From Pseudoalteromonas shioyasakiensis (GTDB lineage: Bacteria; Pseudomonadota; Gammaproteobacteria; Enterobacterales; Alteromonadaceae): 64,000 bases of DNA. Where the stretch lies: assembly GCF_024518675.1 (NCBI RefSeq), contig NZ_JANIGL010000001.1, forward strand, positions 1,231,332-1,295,331, given 5' to 3'. Shown here piece by piece: positions 1 through 8,686 of the stretch; the stretch's first letter is position 1, and the number at the start of each line of letters is the position of its first letter. Made by a program: the position numbers and the translations under genes. The notes beneath the pieces are model-generated. The model saw only the letters and a program-made list of their open reading frames with translations. It was not told the DNA's origin and did not search any database.

Positions 1-1050
1 ATTCAATATTTACTGGATTTCCCGCGTCGCGAGCCGGGCTTTGCGCGGGTGTTAATTATGACCCCGACCCGTGAACTTGCGTATCAAATTCATGAGCAGT
101 GTGAATTACTTGCCAAGCAAACCCATTTAAAAATTGGTGTGGTTACAGGCGGTATTAATTACGGCACTCATAAAGAAATTTTTGAAAAAAATAACGATAT
201 CTTAATCGCCACCCCTGGGCGATTAATGGAATACTTAGAAACTGAAAACTTTCATGCCGAAAATGTCGAAATGCTTATTTTAGACGAAGCAGACCGCATG
301 CTTGATATGGGCTTTCGTAAAGAAATGCTGCGCATTTGTGATGAAGCTAAAAACCGTCGTCAGTGTTTTCTATTTTCAGCAACTCTTGAAGGCGATAGCG
401 TTGAGCAATTCGCAGAGCGTATTTTAAACGATCCGGCACTGCTTGAAGCGGAGTCGTCACGTAAAGAAAAAGCCAAAATTCATCAGTGGGTGCATTTAGC
501 TGATGACTACCATCACAAGCTTGAGCTATTAGTTAATACCTTAAATGGCCCAGATGTCAGCAAAGCAATTGTGTTTGTTAAGACCCGTGAACGTCTCGAA
601 ACCCTCATTGGTGAACTCACCAACAACGGTGTAAAAGCCGCGTGGTTACGTGGCGAAATGCCACAAGACAAACGCATGAAAGCTATGGAAAACTTCCACA
701 GTGGCCGTACCAAAATTTTGGTTGCAACAGATGTGGCTGCCCGCGGTATTGATGTAGCTGACATTAGCCATGTCATTAACTTTGATATGCCACGTACCGC
801 CGATGTATACGTACATAGAATTGGTCGTACTGGTCGCGCTGGCAAAAAAGGCATCGCGATTTCATTGGTTGAAGCGCACGATGTAGCAATTTTAGCTAAG
901 GTTGAACGCTACACTGAGCAAAAACTTAAACGCCGAGTGATTAAAGGTATAGAGCCTCAACATAAAGAAGCAAAAATGCCAGTCAAAAAAGTAAAAGATC
1001 CGGCTAAAATTAAAGCCCGTAAAAAGGCAAAAGCAAAGAAAAAGAAATAA
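1..1050 (+). CDS. srmB: ATP-dependent RNA helicase SrmB (5' end outside the window)
   Basis: DEAD-box RNA helicase; SrmB acts early in 50S ribosomal subunit assembly in E. coli. The frame is open from base 1, so the N-terminus (Q motif and Walker A) lies upstream of the window. Visible motifs in order are PTREL, a GG motif, DEADRMLDMGF, SATLEGD, the VATDVAARGID helicase motif and HRIGRTGRAG. SATLEGD, the KIHQW stretch and the HVINFDMP region resemble E. coli SrmB more than RhlE or DeaD. The C-terminal tail is very rich in Lys, as is usual for RNA-binding tails, and is shorter than in E. coli. It is convergent with the protease gene downstream. The family is certain; the SrmB assignment is strong. 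Confidence 0.9.
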   Translation: MQYLLDFPRREPGFARVLIMTPTRELAYQIHEQCELLAKQTHLKIGVVTGGINYGTHKEIFEKNNDILIATPGRLMEYLETENFHAENVEMLILDEADRMLDMGFRKEMLRICDEAKNRRQCFLFSATLEGDSVEQFAERILNDPALLEAESSRKEKAKIHQWVHLADDYHHKLELLVNTLNGPDVSKAIVFVKTRERLETLIGELTNNGVKAAWLRGEMPQDKRMKAMENFHSGRTKILVATDVAARGIDVADISHVINFDMPRTADVYVHRIGRTGRAGKKGIAISLVEAHDVAILAKVERYTEQKLKRRVIKGIEPQHKEAKMPVKKVKDPAKIKARKKAKAKKKK

Positions 1051-1064
1051 CTTCTAAATAACGT

Positions 1065-1098
1065 AAAGCCGAGTCTCAATGAGCCTCGGCTTTTGTTT
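1065..1098. terminator. Rho-independent terminator between convergent srmB and protease genes
   Basis: Stem AAAGCCGAG / CTCGGCTTT (1065-1073 with 1085-1093), with a small CTC/GAG extension in the loop and a T-rich tail on the plus strand. It lies between two convergent genes and could serve both, but the T tail is better for srmB. Confidence 0.85.
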
Positions 1099-1108
1099 AT
1101 TCTGCTAT

Positions 1109-3196
1109 TTACTGACAAGCACCTAGGTTTTGCCATACAGCCCAGGCATATGAATTTTCAGCCGGATTGGCGCCTTGTGTCCACCACTTAGCACTGTAGC
1201 GAATACCATTGTATGACACTTCAGTACCTTTAGTGTAAACCGAGGCCGCACTCCAAGGGCTCAGATCATGACAACCTGAAGGTGGGGTGTTGTCATCTGC
1301 TACAGTAACTGTTTTTGTTAAACTATGATTGAGCCCTTGCGCATCACTTACCGTTAATTTTACTTGGTATGAACCCGCCGCTTGATAAGTGTGACTAGGT
1401 GTTTTTGTGTTTGCTGCACTGCCATCACCAAAATTCCAATTATAGGCTGTCACCGCCACATCATCTGTTGATGCGTTATTAAAATTCACAGCCAAGCCAT
1501 TAATGCTAAAATCAAAATTTGCTTTTGGCGCTTGATTTACAGTACCGCCACCCGTTTCACAGTTACCTTGTCGTGACCACACATTTGAATACACCACAGG
1601 ACTTGCGCCTGTTGACCACCAAGTTGCTTTATATTTAACTTGGTTATATTCAACTAGATCACCCACACGGTATGATTTACTCGCATCCCATGACGCAATC
1701 CCTTCACACTCACCGCCAATCACTGAAGAAACTTTAACGACTTGACTACGCTGACTGGTTTGCCCTGCCGTATCGGTGACTTCTAAAGTAACCGAATAAT
1801 CACCATCTGCTGCATAAGTGTGAGTCGGATTTTCAGCCGTCGCTGAGTTACCATCGCCAAAACGCCAATAATAACTGCTGATCCCTTTATCATCCGTTGA
1901 AGAGTTCGTAAATGTCACTTGTTTATTACTTACTACAGCACTAAAACTTGCTATAGGGGCATTATCGACTCCGCTGCCACCACCACATTCTGACTGCGCC
2001 AAGTAATCATAGGCGTCTTTAGCTTTTACAATACCAAAACCATAGGAGGTGTCTCGACCTGGTGCACCACGGTCTTGCGCAGTGGCATTGAGTGCATCTC
2101 GAATCTGTTGATTAGAACATTGTGGAAAATGGCTCCACACTAAAGCTGCCACACCTGATACATGGGGCGTAGCCATAGATGTGCCACTGATACTTTTATA
2201 GCTGCCATTATTCCACGTTGAATTTGTGCCTACGCCTGGCGCTGCAATTTCAACCTGTGCATTGTATTGCGAAAACGATGCTTTAGTTCCATTGCGGTCA
2301 ACGGCTGCAACCGAAACCACTTCATCATAGGATGCTGGGTAGCTTAACGCGCTATTTGCATCATTACCCGCAGCCGCAATATGCAACATACCTTGAGCAT
2401 AACTGTTTGCAAAAGCTTGGCGCTCAGCATGTGACGATTGTGGCCCACCTAAACTCATACTGGTCACGCTCGCCCCTGCCGACTGACATTGGCCGATAGC
2501 TGCAACGAGATCTGAGCCATAAGCCCACCGACCTTGATCATTAAACACTTTAACTATGTGTAGACCTAATTGCCCTGACGAAATAACCCCAATAACACCT
2601 TGGCCATTGCCACCTAAAGCTGCAATTGTGCCTGCAACATGGGTGCCGTGACCATTGCCATCGTTATACCAATTCCCCGTGTTATTGGCCCCGTAACCAT
2701 CACTTCCTGTAATGCCTGTATTAGGCAAGTCTGGGTGACTAAGGGTATAACCTGTATCCATAATACACACTTTTTGATTACCAGTAAGCGTATCAGAGAG
2801 CTGCTGAGCCTGAACCATAGTAATGCCATAAGGTGTACTTTCAGCCATTAAGTAACGCTTAGGATCCACTTCAATAGTCGTCACTTCAGAGCTTTGTAAT
2901 AACCGTTGTTTTTGTTCTGCTGTTAGCATAACGGCCATAGCATTTACTTCAGGTAAAGGTTGAATAACATCAACATTTACCTGTGTGGCAATGTTATTCA
3001 TTAAACTACGTTTCATATCATTAGCTTGCACTTGACTTCGGGCAAACGTCGTATGCACTGCGGTTGCTTGCTCAGATAAATGCACTATAAAACGCTCAGC
3101 TTCAACCTGCTCGGCCATTGCAGAGCCTGCGGCTGATAATAAAATAGCACTTGTTAGTGCGGTTATTTTAAATCTCGGGGTGTTTGACACGCTCAT
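1109..3196 (-). CDS. Secreted subtilisin-like serine protease with alternating PKD and chitin-binding (type 3) modules
   Basis: Peptidase S8 precursor of 695 aa. A signal peptide (about residues 1-28, ending SAMA) is followed by an inhibitor-I9-like propeptide (about 33-115) and the catalytic domain (about 140-400). The triad is Asp147 (CIMDTG), His183 (GHGTHVAGT) and Ser340 (SGTSMATPH), with oxyanion Asn278 (AAGND). The tail alternates PKD (about 413-492), chitin-binding module (about 496-545, WWSTGASP), PKD (about 556-632) and a second chitin-binding module (about 642-695, AKWWTQGANP). The protein is probably exported to digest protein embedded in chitinous particles, like the Alteromonas AprIV protease known to have PKD and chitin-binding domains. 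The start ATG has an AAGGA Shine-Dalgarno. The gene stands alone. Confidence 0.93.
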   Translation of the reverse strand: MSVSNTPRFKITALTSAILLSAAGSAMAEQVEAERFIVHLSEQATAVHTTFARSQVQANDMKRSLMNNIATQVNVDVIQPLPEVNAMAVMLTAEQKQRLLQSSEVTTIEVDPKRYLMAESTPYGITMVQAQQLSDTLTGNQKVCIMDTGYTLSHPDLPNTGITGSDGYGANNTGNWYNDGNGHGTHVAGTIAALGGNGQGVIGVISSGQLGLHIVKVFNDQGRWAYGSDLVAAIGQCQSAGASVTSMSLGGPQSSHAERQAFANSYAQGMLHIAAAGNDANSALSYPASYDEVVSVAAVDRNGTKASFSQYNAQVEIAAPGVGTNSTWNNGSYKSISGTSMATPHVSGVAALVWSHFPQCSNQQIRDALNATAQDRGAPGRDTSYGFGIVKAKDAYDYLAQSECGGGSGVDNAPIASFSAVVSNKQVTFTNSSTDDKGISSYYWRFGDGNSATAENPTHTYAADGDYSVTLEVTDTAGQTSQRSQVVKVSSVIGGECEGIASWDASKSYRVGDLVEYNQVKYKATWWSTGASPVVYSNVWSRQGNCETGGGTVNQAPKANFDFSINGLAVNFNNASTDDVAVTAYNWNFGDGSAANTKTPSHTYQAAGSYQVKLTVSDAQGLNHSLTKTVTVADDNTPPSGCHDLSPWSAASVYTKGTEVSYNGIRYSAKWWTQGANPAENSYAWAVWQNLGACQ

Positions 3197-3453
3197 TTTA
3201 TATTCCTTGGATGTAAAAGTTTCACGCTATGAATTTACAATTAATTCACAACCCTTTTATAGAAACACGCAAAGACAACGCTGTCAACTTCATTGGTACA
3301 AAAATACTCTCAAGCCTATTAAACTTAGTTATTTTGCTGATAAAAGTTTAAGGTCCAGGAAATACGTTTGTGTATGTCATAGAACAAATTCGCGGTGTTG
3401 AGCAAAACACAATGTAAATAAAGTGTTTCAACTTTTAACCACCAAACCCATCG

Positions 3454-3476
3454 CTCTTTGAAACAAAGAGTTTTTT
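3454..3476 (+). terminator. Orphan plus-strand intrinsic terminator
   Basis: A perfect CTCTTTG-AAA-CAAAGAG hairpin is followed at once by six T residues. No plus-strand gene lies upstream; the divergent protease gene starts at 3196. The terminator therefore suggests a short plus-strand transcript inside the 3197-3453 gap. Just upstream, AAACAC (about 3404-3409) could pair with GTGTTT (about 3423-3428). Confidence 0.7.
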
Positions 3477-3620
3477 ACTTATTCGAATGTAAAAAATACC
3501 CGAGTTACATTTTATTTTTACAGGATAAAAATAAATACCCAATATTTTCATGTAGTTAATTATTGGAATGGTATTTGTAACTAGGAATATATCTTTAATT
3601 GAGCAAGCTTGAGGGAAATC

Positions 3621-3950
3621 ATGAATCGCTTTAAATTAACAGTATCACTTATATCGCTTTGTTGTGTTTTTTTACTTGCCTGTGCAACGCAAGTCAGTGC
3701 AGCGCCAAGCAGTATTATGGTCAGTAGCGCTTCAACCCAACCCAATTTACAACAACTTGCCGTTAAAAAGTTGTATAACAACCCAAATTTAAACTTATCA
3801 GCACTTAATGTAATCGTTACCGATAATAAAATTAAGTTGCAGGGTATCGCGAGCAATGGCTTTGAACGTGCGCTTGCGCAAAAATTTTTAGAAAACACTC
3901 AAGGAATTGAGATAATCGAAAATAAAATGAAAATTGCAGGTGAAGATTAA
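3621..3950 (+). CDS. Small exported BON-domain protein, possible lipoprotein
   Basis: A short protein of 109 aa with a hydrophobic N-terminal export signal. It could be cut by signal peptidase I after VSA, or be a lipoprotein at the LLAC motif with Cys21. The mature part (about residues 43-107) has the BON (OsmY/nodulation) pattern: a helix, then a strand VIVTDNKIKLQG, then a helix and EIIENKMKI. BON proteins are periplasmic or envelope proteins thought to bind phospholipids; the precise role here is unknown. I chose ATG 3621 because GAGGGA lies 4 nt upstream; a TTG at 3609 is in frame but has no ribosome-binding site. The gene is followed by its own terminator. Confidence 0.65.
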   Translation: MNRFKLTVSLISLCCVFLLACATQVSAAPSSIMVSSASTQPNLQQLAVKKLYNNPNLNLSALNVIVTDNKIKLQGIASNGFERALAQKFLENTQGIEIIENKMKIAGED

Positions 3951-3982
3951 AGCTTTATTGAAAAATTACACTCCCCCTTGTT

Positions 3983-4007
3983 GAGCGCCATTGGCGCTCT
4001 TTTTTTA
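3983..4007 (+). terminator. Rho-independent terminator after the BON-domain gene
   Basis: Stem GAGCGCC-ATT-GGCGCTC followed by a run of T residues on the plus strand. Confidence 0.9.
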
Positions 4008-4022
4008 TACTCACCGCTGCTT

Positions 4023-5189
4023 TTATTTGCCCAAGGCTTGTTTTGCAAAAAGCTGCTTTATCGGCCCTAAGTTATCAACCATGCTCAAACCAACACCGCG
4101 TATCAACTTTTTAACTGGGTGAGTGCCTGCAAATAGCTCTTTTAAACCTTGCATCATGGCAATATGCTTTTGCGCATCGAGCTTGCGGGTGCGTTCGTAA
4201 TCACGCAAGGTGCGATCACTGGCAAACTCTATGTGCTGCTCACTCAGTAATTCAATCAAATAACTGACATCTTTAAGACCTAAGTTCATACCCAACCCTG
4301 CGAGGGGGTGAATTGTATGTGCAGCGTCGCCGATGAGCACAACTTTACCTGCAACCCATTGCTGGGCGTAGCGCATTTTAAGTGGAAATGCAGCACGCTG
4401 ACTTTGTATCTCGCATAAACCACATTGACCATCCAGTGCAGCCATAACCGCTTTATTAAAATCAGCATCATCCATCGCTAGTAGCGACTGGCAGTGCTCA
4501 GGACTCGTTGACCAAACAATAGAATGTGTGTGCTTATCTGCCAGTGGTAAAAACGCCAATGGCCCGGTAGGCAGAAACACCTGGCGAGCAGTATTATTAT
4601 GTGGCTCAGCGGTTTTTACCGTCGCAACAATCGCATTATGATCGTAATCTTTAAACGTAATAGGTAAATTAAACTGCTTTCGAACAGAAGAATTTGCGCC
4701 ATCAGCAGCAACCAAAAGTTTGGCAATCACAGGCTCACCAGACTCAAGGGTAATAAATACATCGTTTTCACTTTGGTGAATTTGTTGATAACGCGTTTCA
4801 AACATTAGGGTCGCTTGGCTATGTTTTTCAAGCTCGTTTATTAATGCATAACGAATAATGTCGTTTTCGACGATATGGCCTAATTGGGGTAAATCTAGTT
4901 CATCACTGTTAAACGCTATTTTACCAAAGCTATCTTGATCGCGTACATCCATGTGAGTATAAGCACACGCTCGTTGTGCCATAATTTCTGGCCACACATT
5001 AAGCGACTCAAATAATGCTTGGCTAGCAAGGCTCAAGGCACTCACTCGTAAACCGTAGTCATCACCAGGTAATGCCTGTTTGGCTGCAGCGTCAATAACC
5101 ACTACGCTGATATTTGCTTTTACTAAACCAAGAGCAAGTGTGAGCCCCACACAACCGCCACCAACTACACATACTTGTGCTTGTTTCAT
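4023..5189 (-). CDS. ubiI: Ubiquinone biosynthesis FAD-dependent hydroxylase UbiI (VisC)
   Basis: Flavin monooxygenase of the UbiH/UbiF/VisC/COQ6 family, 388 aa. UbiI hydroxylates C5 of the polyprenylphenol ring in aerobic ubiquinone synthesis. Visible motifs are the FAD dinucleotide fold VGGGCVG (residues 9-15), the DG motif AADGANS (161-167) and the second FAD motif GDAAHTIHP (287-295). It is the last gene of ygfB-pepP-ubiH-ubiI, the same order as in E. coli, which is why I prefer UbiI over UbiF. Its ATG overlaps the ubiH stop by 4 nt, so translation is probably coupled. Confidence 0.88.
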   Translation of the reverse strand: MKQAQVCVVGGGCVGLTLALGLVKANISVVVIDAAAKQALPGDDYGLRVSALSLASQALFESLNVWPEIMAQRACAYTHMDVRDQDSFGKIAFNSDELDLPQLGHIVENDIIRYALINELEKHSQATLMFETRYQQIHQSENDVFITLESGEPVIAKLLVAADGANSSVRKQFNLPITFKDYDHNAIVATVKTAEPHNNTARQVFLPTGPLAFLPLADKHTHSIVWSTSPEHCQSLLAMDDADFNKAVMAALDGQCGLCEIQSQRAAFPLKMRYAQQWVAGKVVLIGDAAHTIHPLAGLGMNLGLKDVSYLIELLSEQHIEFASDRTLRDYERTRKLDAQKHIAMMQGLKELFAGTHPVKKLIRGVGLSMVDNLGPIKQLFAKQALGK

Positions 5190-6370
5190 AGTCGTTTACC
5201 TTGCTTTACTTGCCCCATCAATTGTTTTGCTAACGGAGCTTTTAATGAAGAACATAAGTCCATTGTGAACAAACCGCAGCTGCGGCCAAGTGCTAACATG
5301 CGCGATGAATTAGAAAAGAGCCTAACCAAGCTATCAGTCAGGGTCATTACGGTATTAATATCTTGGCTACGTTGCTGCGCGTATTGGCGTAAAAATGCAT
5401 AGCTACCAATCTCATGCTCTCCTTGTATTAAGTCACATAGCACTTGTACATCACGCAAGCCTAAATTAAAGCCCTGCCCTGCGATAGGATGAATGGCATG
5501 CCCTGCGTTGCCAATTAATAGAGTACGATGACTATGCAGCGAATCCGCACGGCCATAAACGAGTGGGTAACTGGCGCGTACACCTGCTTTAACAAATTGC
5601 CCGGCGCGATAACCAAACGCATTTTGTAGCGCCATAATAAATGCATCATCATCAAGCGCCATATTCTGCTTAATTTGCTCAGGCTCCATACACCATACTA
5701 ATGAGTAACGGTTCTTGCTCATAGGTAGTAGTGCCATAGGGCCATGCTCTGTAAAACGTTCAAATGCATGGTTATGATGACCACCAGCCACTTCAATATT
5801 CGCAATAATCGCAGCTTGTGAATAAGGCTCGGTTGTAAAGTTAATATTGGCTAACTGTCGCGTTGGCGATTTTGCGCCATCTGCAATGATCACTAACTTT
5901 GCAGTTAACTCAGCTCCTGATTGTAGAGCAAGCTGAGCAACATTTACTTGGTAATTTAAACTGGTAACAGTATCAGGACAAAATAACTTCACTGAGGTAT
6001 TTATTAACTGGTTATGCAATGAACGGCCAAATGGATTAACCTCAACAACATAACCTAAAGCATTTTGGCCAAACTCATCACAATCAATATGTGTTTTACC
6101 AAAGTGGCCACGATCAGACACACTCACATGTTTTATCGCAGCGGCAAAATCCCCCTGCGGATCAAATATTTTGTTTGCTTGTAAAAACTGTACAGATTGC
6201 TGTGCCAGGGCAATACTGCGCTCATCGAAACTCGGGTGATAATCATCACTGGGTTGATTGGCTTCAACAACCGCAATGGTTAAGTCAGGTGCGTAGCGTG
6301 CAATGCTTAGTGCACAAGTCGCTCCAGCTAGGCCACCACCAATAATGACAATATCAAACTGCTCTGCCAC
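5186..6370 (-). CDS. ubiH: Ubiquinone biosynthesis FAD-dependent hydroxylase UbiH
   Basis: Paralogue of the next gene, 394 aa. UbiH hydroxylates C1 of the octaprenyl-methoxyphenol intermediate. It has the Rossmann motif IGGGLAG (residues 10-16), the ADGAKS motif, and a second FAD motif in which the usual GD is GN (GNAGHAIHPIAGQGFNLG). E. coli UbiH carries the same GN, which supports this assignment. The start is GTG with GGAG 6 nt upstream. It is the third gene of the ubiquinone operon, with a 16-nt gap to pepP. Confidence 0.9.
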   Translation of the reverse strand: MAEQFDIVIIGGGLAGATCALSIARYAPDLTIAVVEANQPSDDYHPSFDERSIALAQQSVQFLQANKIFDPQGDFAAAIKHVSVSDRGHFGKTHIDCDEFGQNALGYVVEVNPFGRSLHNQLINTSVKLFCPDTVTSLNYQVNVAQLALQSGAELTAKLVIIADGAKSPTRQLANINFTTEPYSQAAIIANIEVAGGHHNHAFERFTEHGPMALLPMSKNRYSLVWCMEPEQIKQNMALDDDAFIMALQNAFGYRAGQFVKAGVRASYPLVYGRADSLHSHRTLLIGNAGHAIHPIAGQGFNLGLRDVQVLCDLIQGEHEIGSYAFLRQYAQQRSQDINTVMTLTDSLVRLFSNSSRMLALGRSCGLFTMDLCSSLKAPLAKQLMGQVKQGKRL

Positions 6371-6386
6371 GCTTTACTCCTAGCAT

Positions 6387-7703
6387 TTAGTTAGCCTTTA
6401 GGCTCATTAGCGTTTCAATTTCACTGATACTTTTAGGCACACTTTGAGTCAAGTTTTCATAACCTTGCTCAGTAACTAATAGATTGTCTTCGATGCGAAT
6501 ACCTATACCTTGATACTGCTCGGGTGCTTTAGCGTCAAGGCTGATGTAGAGCCCAGGCTCAATGGTAAGTACCATGCCTGGTTCAAATGAGCGTTCTTTT
6601 TCATCTTGCTTGTAATCACCAACATCGTGAACATCTAAACCAAGCCAATGGCCAAGGCCGTGCATATAAAATGCCTTGCACGCTTGGCTGGCCAAAAGTT
6701 CGTGTAATTCACCTTGCAGAATACCTAAATCAATCAACCCTTGCGTAAGTACAGTCATTGCAAGCTTATTTGCTTTAGCTAGGCTACCGCCAGGTTTAAC
6801 TTCAGTGAATGCAGCTTCTTGGGCAGCTAATACGATATTATAGAGTTGAGCCTGAGGCTCACTGAATTGACCATTTACAGGAAAGGTACGCGTTATATCC
6901 GCAGCATAGCCTTGTAGCTCACAACCCGAATCAATAAGCACTAAATCACCATCGTTTAACGCATCACAATTATCGGTATAGTGTAAAATGTTAGCATTAT
7001 CACCTCCTCCAACAATGGTGCCATAAGCCGGATGACGCGCACCGTGCATTGCATAGTGATGATGAAGCTCAGCTTCAAGCTGATACTCAGTAGCACCTGG
7101 CGTAGCAAATTGCATCGCTCGAATATGCCCTTGGGCACTAATTTCACACGCCTTACGCATAATATTCACCTCTGCTGGTGATTTAAATAAACGCATTTCA
7201 TGGATCAAAGCGCTGATATCTTTAATCGTTGTCGGTGCTTTTAATGTACGGTTACTTCGTAGTGTGCCTAATAATGACCATACTTTGTCATCAAAGCTAG
7301 GGTAAGTGCCTTGTGCATAAAATAAAATCTGCTGGCCGTTCACCAAATTCAATAATTGTTCAGTTAGCTCACTGAGCGCACATGTTTGGTCGAATAAGTA
7401 ATCTTTTTTCGCTTTTTCAAAACCAATTCGGCGACCATGCCAAATCTCAGCGAGCTTATCCTTATTCAAACAAAACAGTGTGCTTGGCGTTTCACTATGG
7501 GTAGACAACACTAAAACCGCGTCAGGTTCATTGAACCCTGTTAAGTAATAAAAGTCACTGTCTTGGCGAAAAGCATAATCTGTATCGCGACTACGGGTAA
7601 CTTCGCTAGCAGCTGGAATAATTGCGACACTATTTGGCCCTATAAGCGAAAGCAAATGCTCTCGACGCGCTTTAAATTCGGCTTTATCAATACACACTGG
7701 CAT
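6387..7703 (-). CDS. pepP: Xaa-Pro aminopeptidase (aminopeptidase P)
   Basis: M24B metallopeptidase that removes the N-terminal residue from peptides with Pro at position 2; cytoplasmic. Counted from the ATG at 7703 it has 438 aa, close to E. coli PepP. The dinuclear metal ligands are visible as Asp258 and Asp269 (LIDSG ... ADITRTF), His352 (HGLGHWLG), Glu382 (TIEPGLYI) and Glu405 (RIEDN). An upstream in-frame TTG at 7709 gives two more residues and is less likely. It lies between ygfB and ubiH, as in E. coli. Confidence 0.95.
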   Translation of the reverse strand: MPVCIDKAEFKARREHLLSLIGPNSVAIIPAASEVTRSRDTDYAFRQDSDFYYLTGFNEPDAVLVLSTHSETPSTLFCLNKDKLAEIWHGRRIGFEKAKKDYLFDQTCALSELTEQLLNLVNGQQILFYAQGTYPSFDDKVWSLLGTLRSNRTLKAPTTIKDISALIHEMRLFKSPAEVNIMRKACEISAQGHIRAMQFATPGATEYQLEAELHHHYAMHGARHPAYGTIVGGGDNANILHYTDNCDALNDGDLVLIDSGCELQGYAADITRTFPVNGQFSEPQAQLYNIVLAAQEAAFTEVKPGGSLAKANKLAMTVLTQGLIDLGILQGELHELLASQACKAFYMHGLGHWLGLDVHDVGDYKQDEKERSFEPGMVLTIEPGLYISLDAKAPEQYQGIGIRIEDNLLVTEQGYENLTQSVPKSISEIETLMSLKAN

Positions 7704-7724
7704 GTTCAACTCTGCTTTTATTGT

Positions 7725-8285
7725 TTAATGAAGTGTTTTTTTAGTTTCACTAACTTGCTCTTTGCCAAGCTCTGCAAAACATAATAATGCTGAAACTCGT
7801 ACATATTCAATCACTTCATGTAAGGCTTGTGCATCCTCTTCGGTTTCATCAAACATGGTGTCTAGACGTGTGATTTCACTAAAGTCACTGATCACTTCTT
7901 TCACGTCAGCCGACAGTTTACCGTAATCTTTTTGCTTTAATCCAAAACCTAGCATAAAGCCGGCTACCCAAGAAACCAAACCATTCGCTTGATCTATTAA
8001 GGTTTCATCATCACTTGGTAAAAATAAGTCAAATTGAAACTCTTCACCGCTAAAGCTTTCAACAACCTGCTTATAAATAGTGGCAAAAAAGGCTTTTAGA
8101 TCATGACTAAATGCTTGGCCATCATTAAACACATCGCTTAACAACGCTAAATAATCTTTAGCCTCAATGCTTAAACCACAAGCAAGTAGACCACTGATCA
8201 CGCCATGCGCTTCTGCTGGGGCGACAAAAATTTCATTTTTTTCCAATAGGAGTTGGGCTTGTTGGTAATCTGGTAATTCGCTCAT
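7725..8285 (-). CDS. ygfB: YgfB family protein (UPF0149)
   Basis: A 186-aa cytoplasmic protein of the YgfB/UPF0149 family. Typical family segments are visible: HGVISGLLACG near the N-terminus, the NGLVSWVAGFMLGFGL stretch in the middle, and a helical C-terminus with EVIEYVRVSALLCF. The molecular function is not established in this organism. It is the first gene of the ubiquinone operon, 21 nt before pepP, and is transcribed away from the 6S RNA gene. Confidence 0.88.
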   Translation of the reverse strand: MSELPDYQQAQLLLEKNEIFVAPAEAHGVISGLLACGLSIEAKDYLALLSDVFNDGQAFSHDLKAFFATIYKQVVESFSGEEFQFDLFLPSDDETLIDQANGLVSWVAGFMLGFGLKQKDYGKLSADVKEVISDFSEITRLDTMFDETEEDAQALHEVIEYVRVSALLCFAELGKEQVSETKKTLH

Positions 8286-8478
8286 GATTTTTTCTTCACT
8301 GTGGTATTTAACTCAATGCTACCACTCGATAAATAGCAACTCCAATTAATTGTATGATTGAGGTCAAAAAGCAATCCAAAAAGTAAATAACCCGTTACCA
8401 ACGTAGAAAAAGCAAGCAAGCGGTCTAAGTTTTTTCAATTTGGGGTGTAAGGTTTGGTTTATGTCTTATATACTGAAC

Positions 8479-8664
8479 GTGTTCCCTAGGTTGTAGGAGC
8501 TTGGTTAAGTCCCTGAGCCGATAAATTTTATGTTAGGGTTTCTGTTCGTTTACTATTGTGCAAGCTCGGCATGTACCGAGAAGCCTACGGTAAACCGCAG
8601 ATCCCCGCCCTGAGACCTTATGGTTTCAGGACTAATACCAAGTACCACATACTTGGGGAACACT
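8479..8664 (+). ncRNA. ssrS: 6S RNA (ssrS)
   Basis: RNA polymerase regulator that mimics an open promoter. Two blocks match E. coli 6S RNA closely: AAGTCCCTGAGCCGATA near 8508-8524 and GCTCGGCATGTACCGAGAAG near 8564-8583. The ends pair: GTGTTCCC at 8479-8486 with GGGAACAC at 8656-8663, giving about 186 nt, the normal size. TATACT at 8469-8474 is placed correctly for a start near 8479-8482. It lies next to ygfB as in E. coli, but zapA, which normally separates them, is absent. Ends are inferred from the pairing and are good to a few bases. Confidence 0.9.
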
Positions 8665-8686
8665 TCCTACTTCACTGATCAGCTAT

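Noticed and set aside
3180..3401. Open frame of 73 codons on the plus strand before the orphan terminator
   Set aside because: Starts inside the protease gene on the other strand with a non-ATG codon, has no ribosome-binding site and no recognisable sequence. A non-coding transcript is the better explanation.
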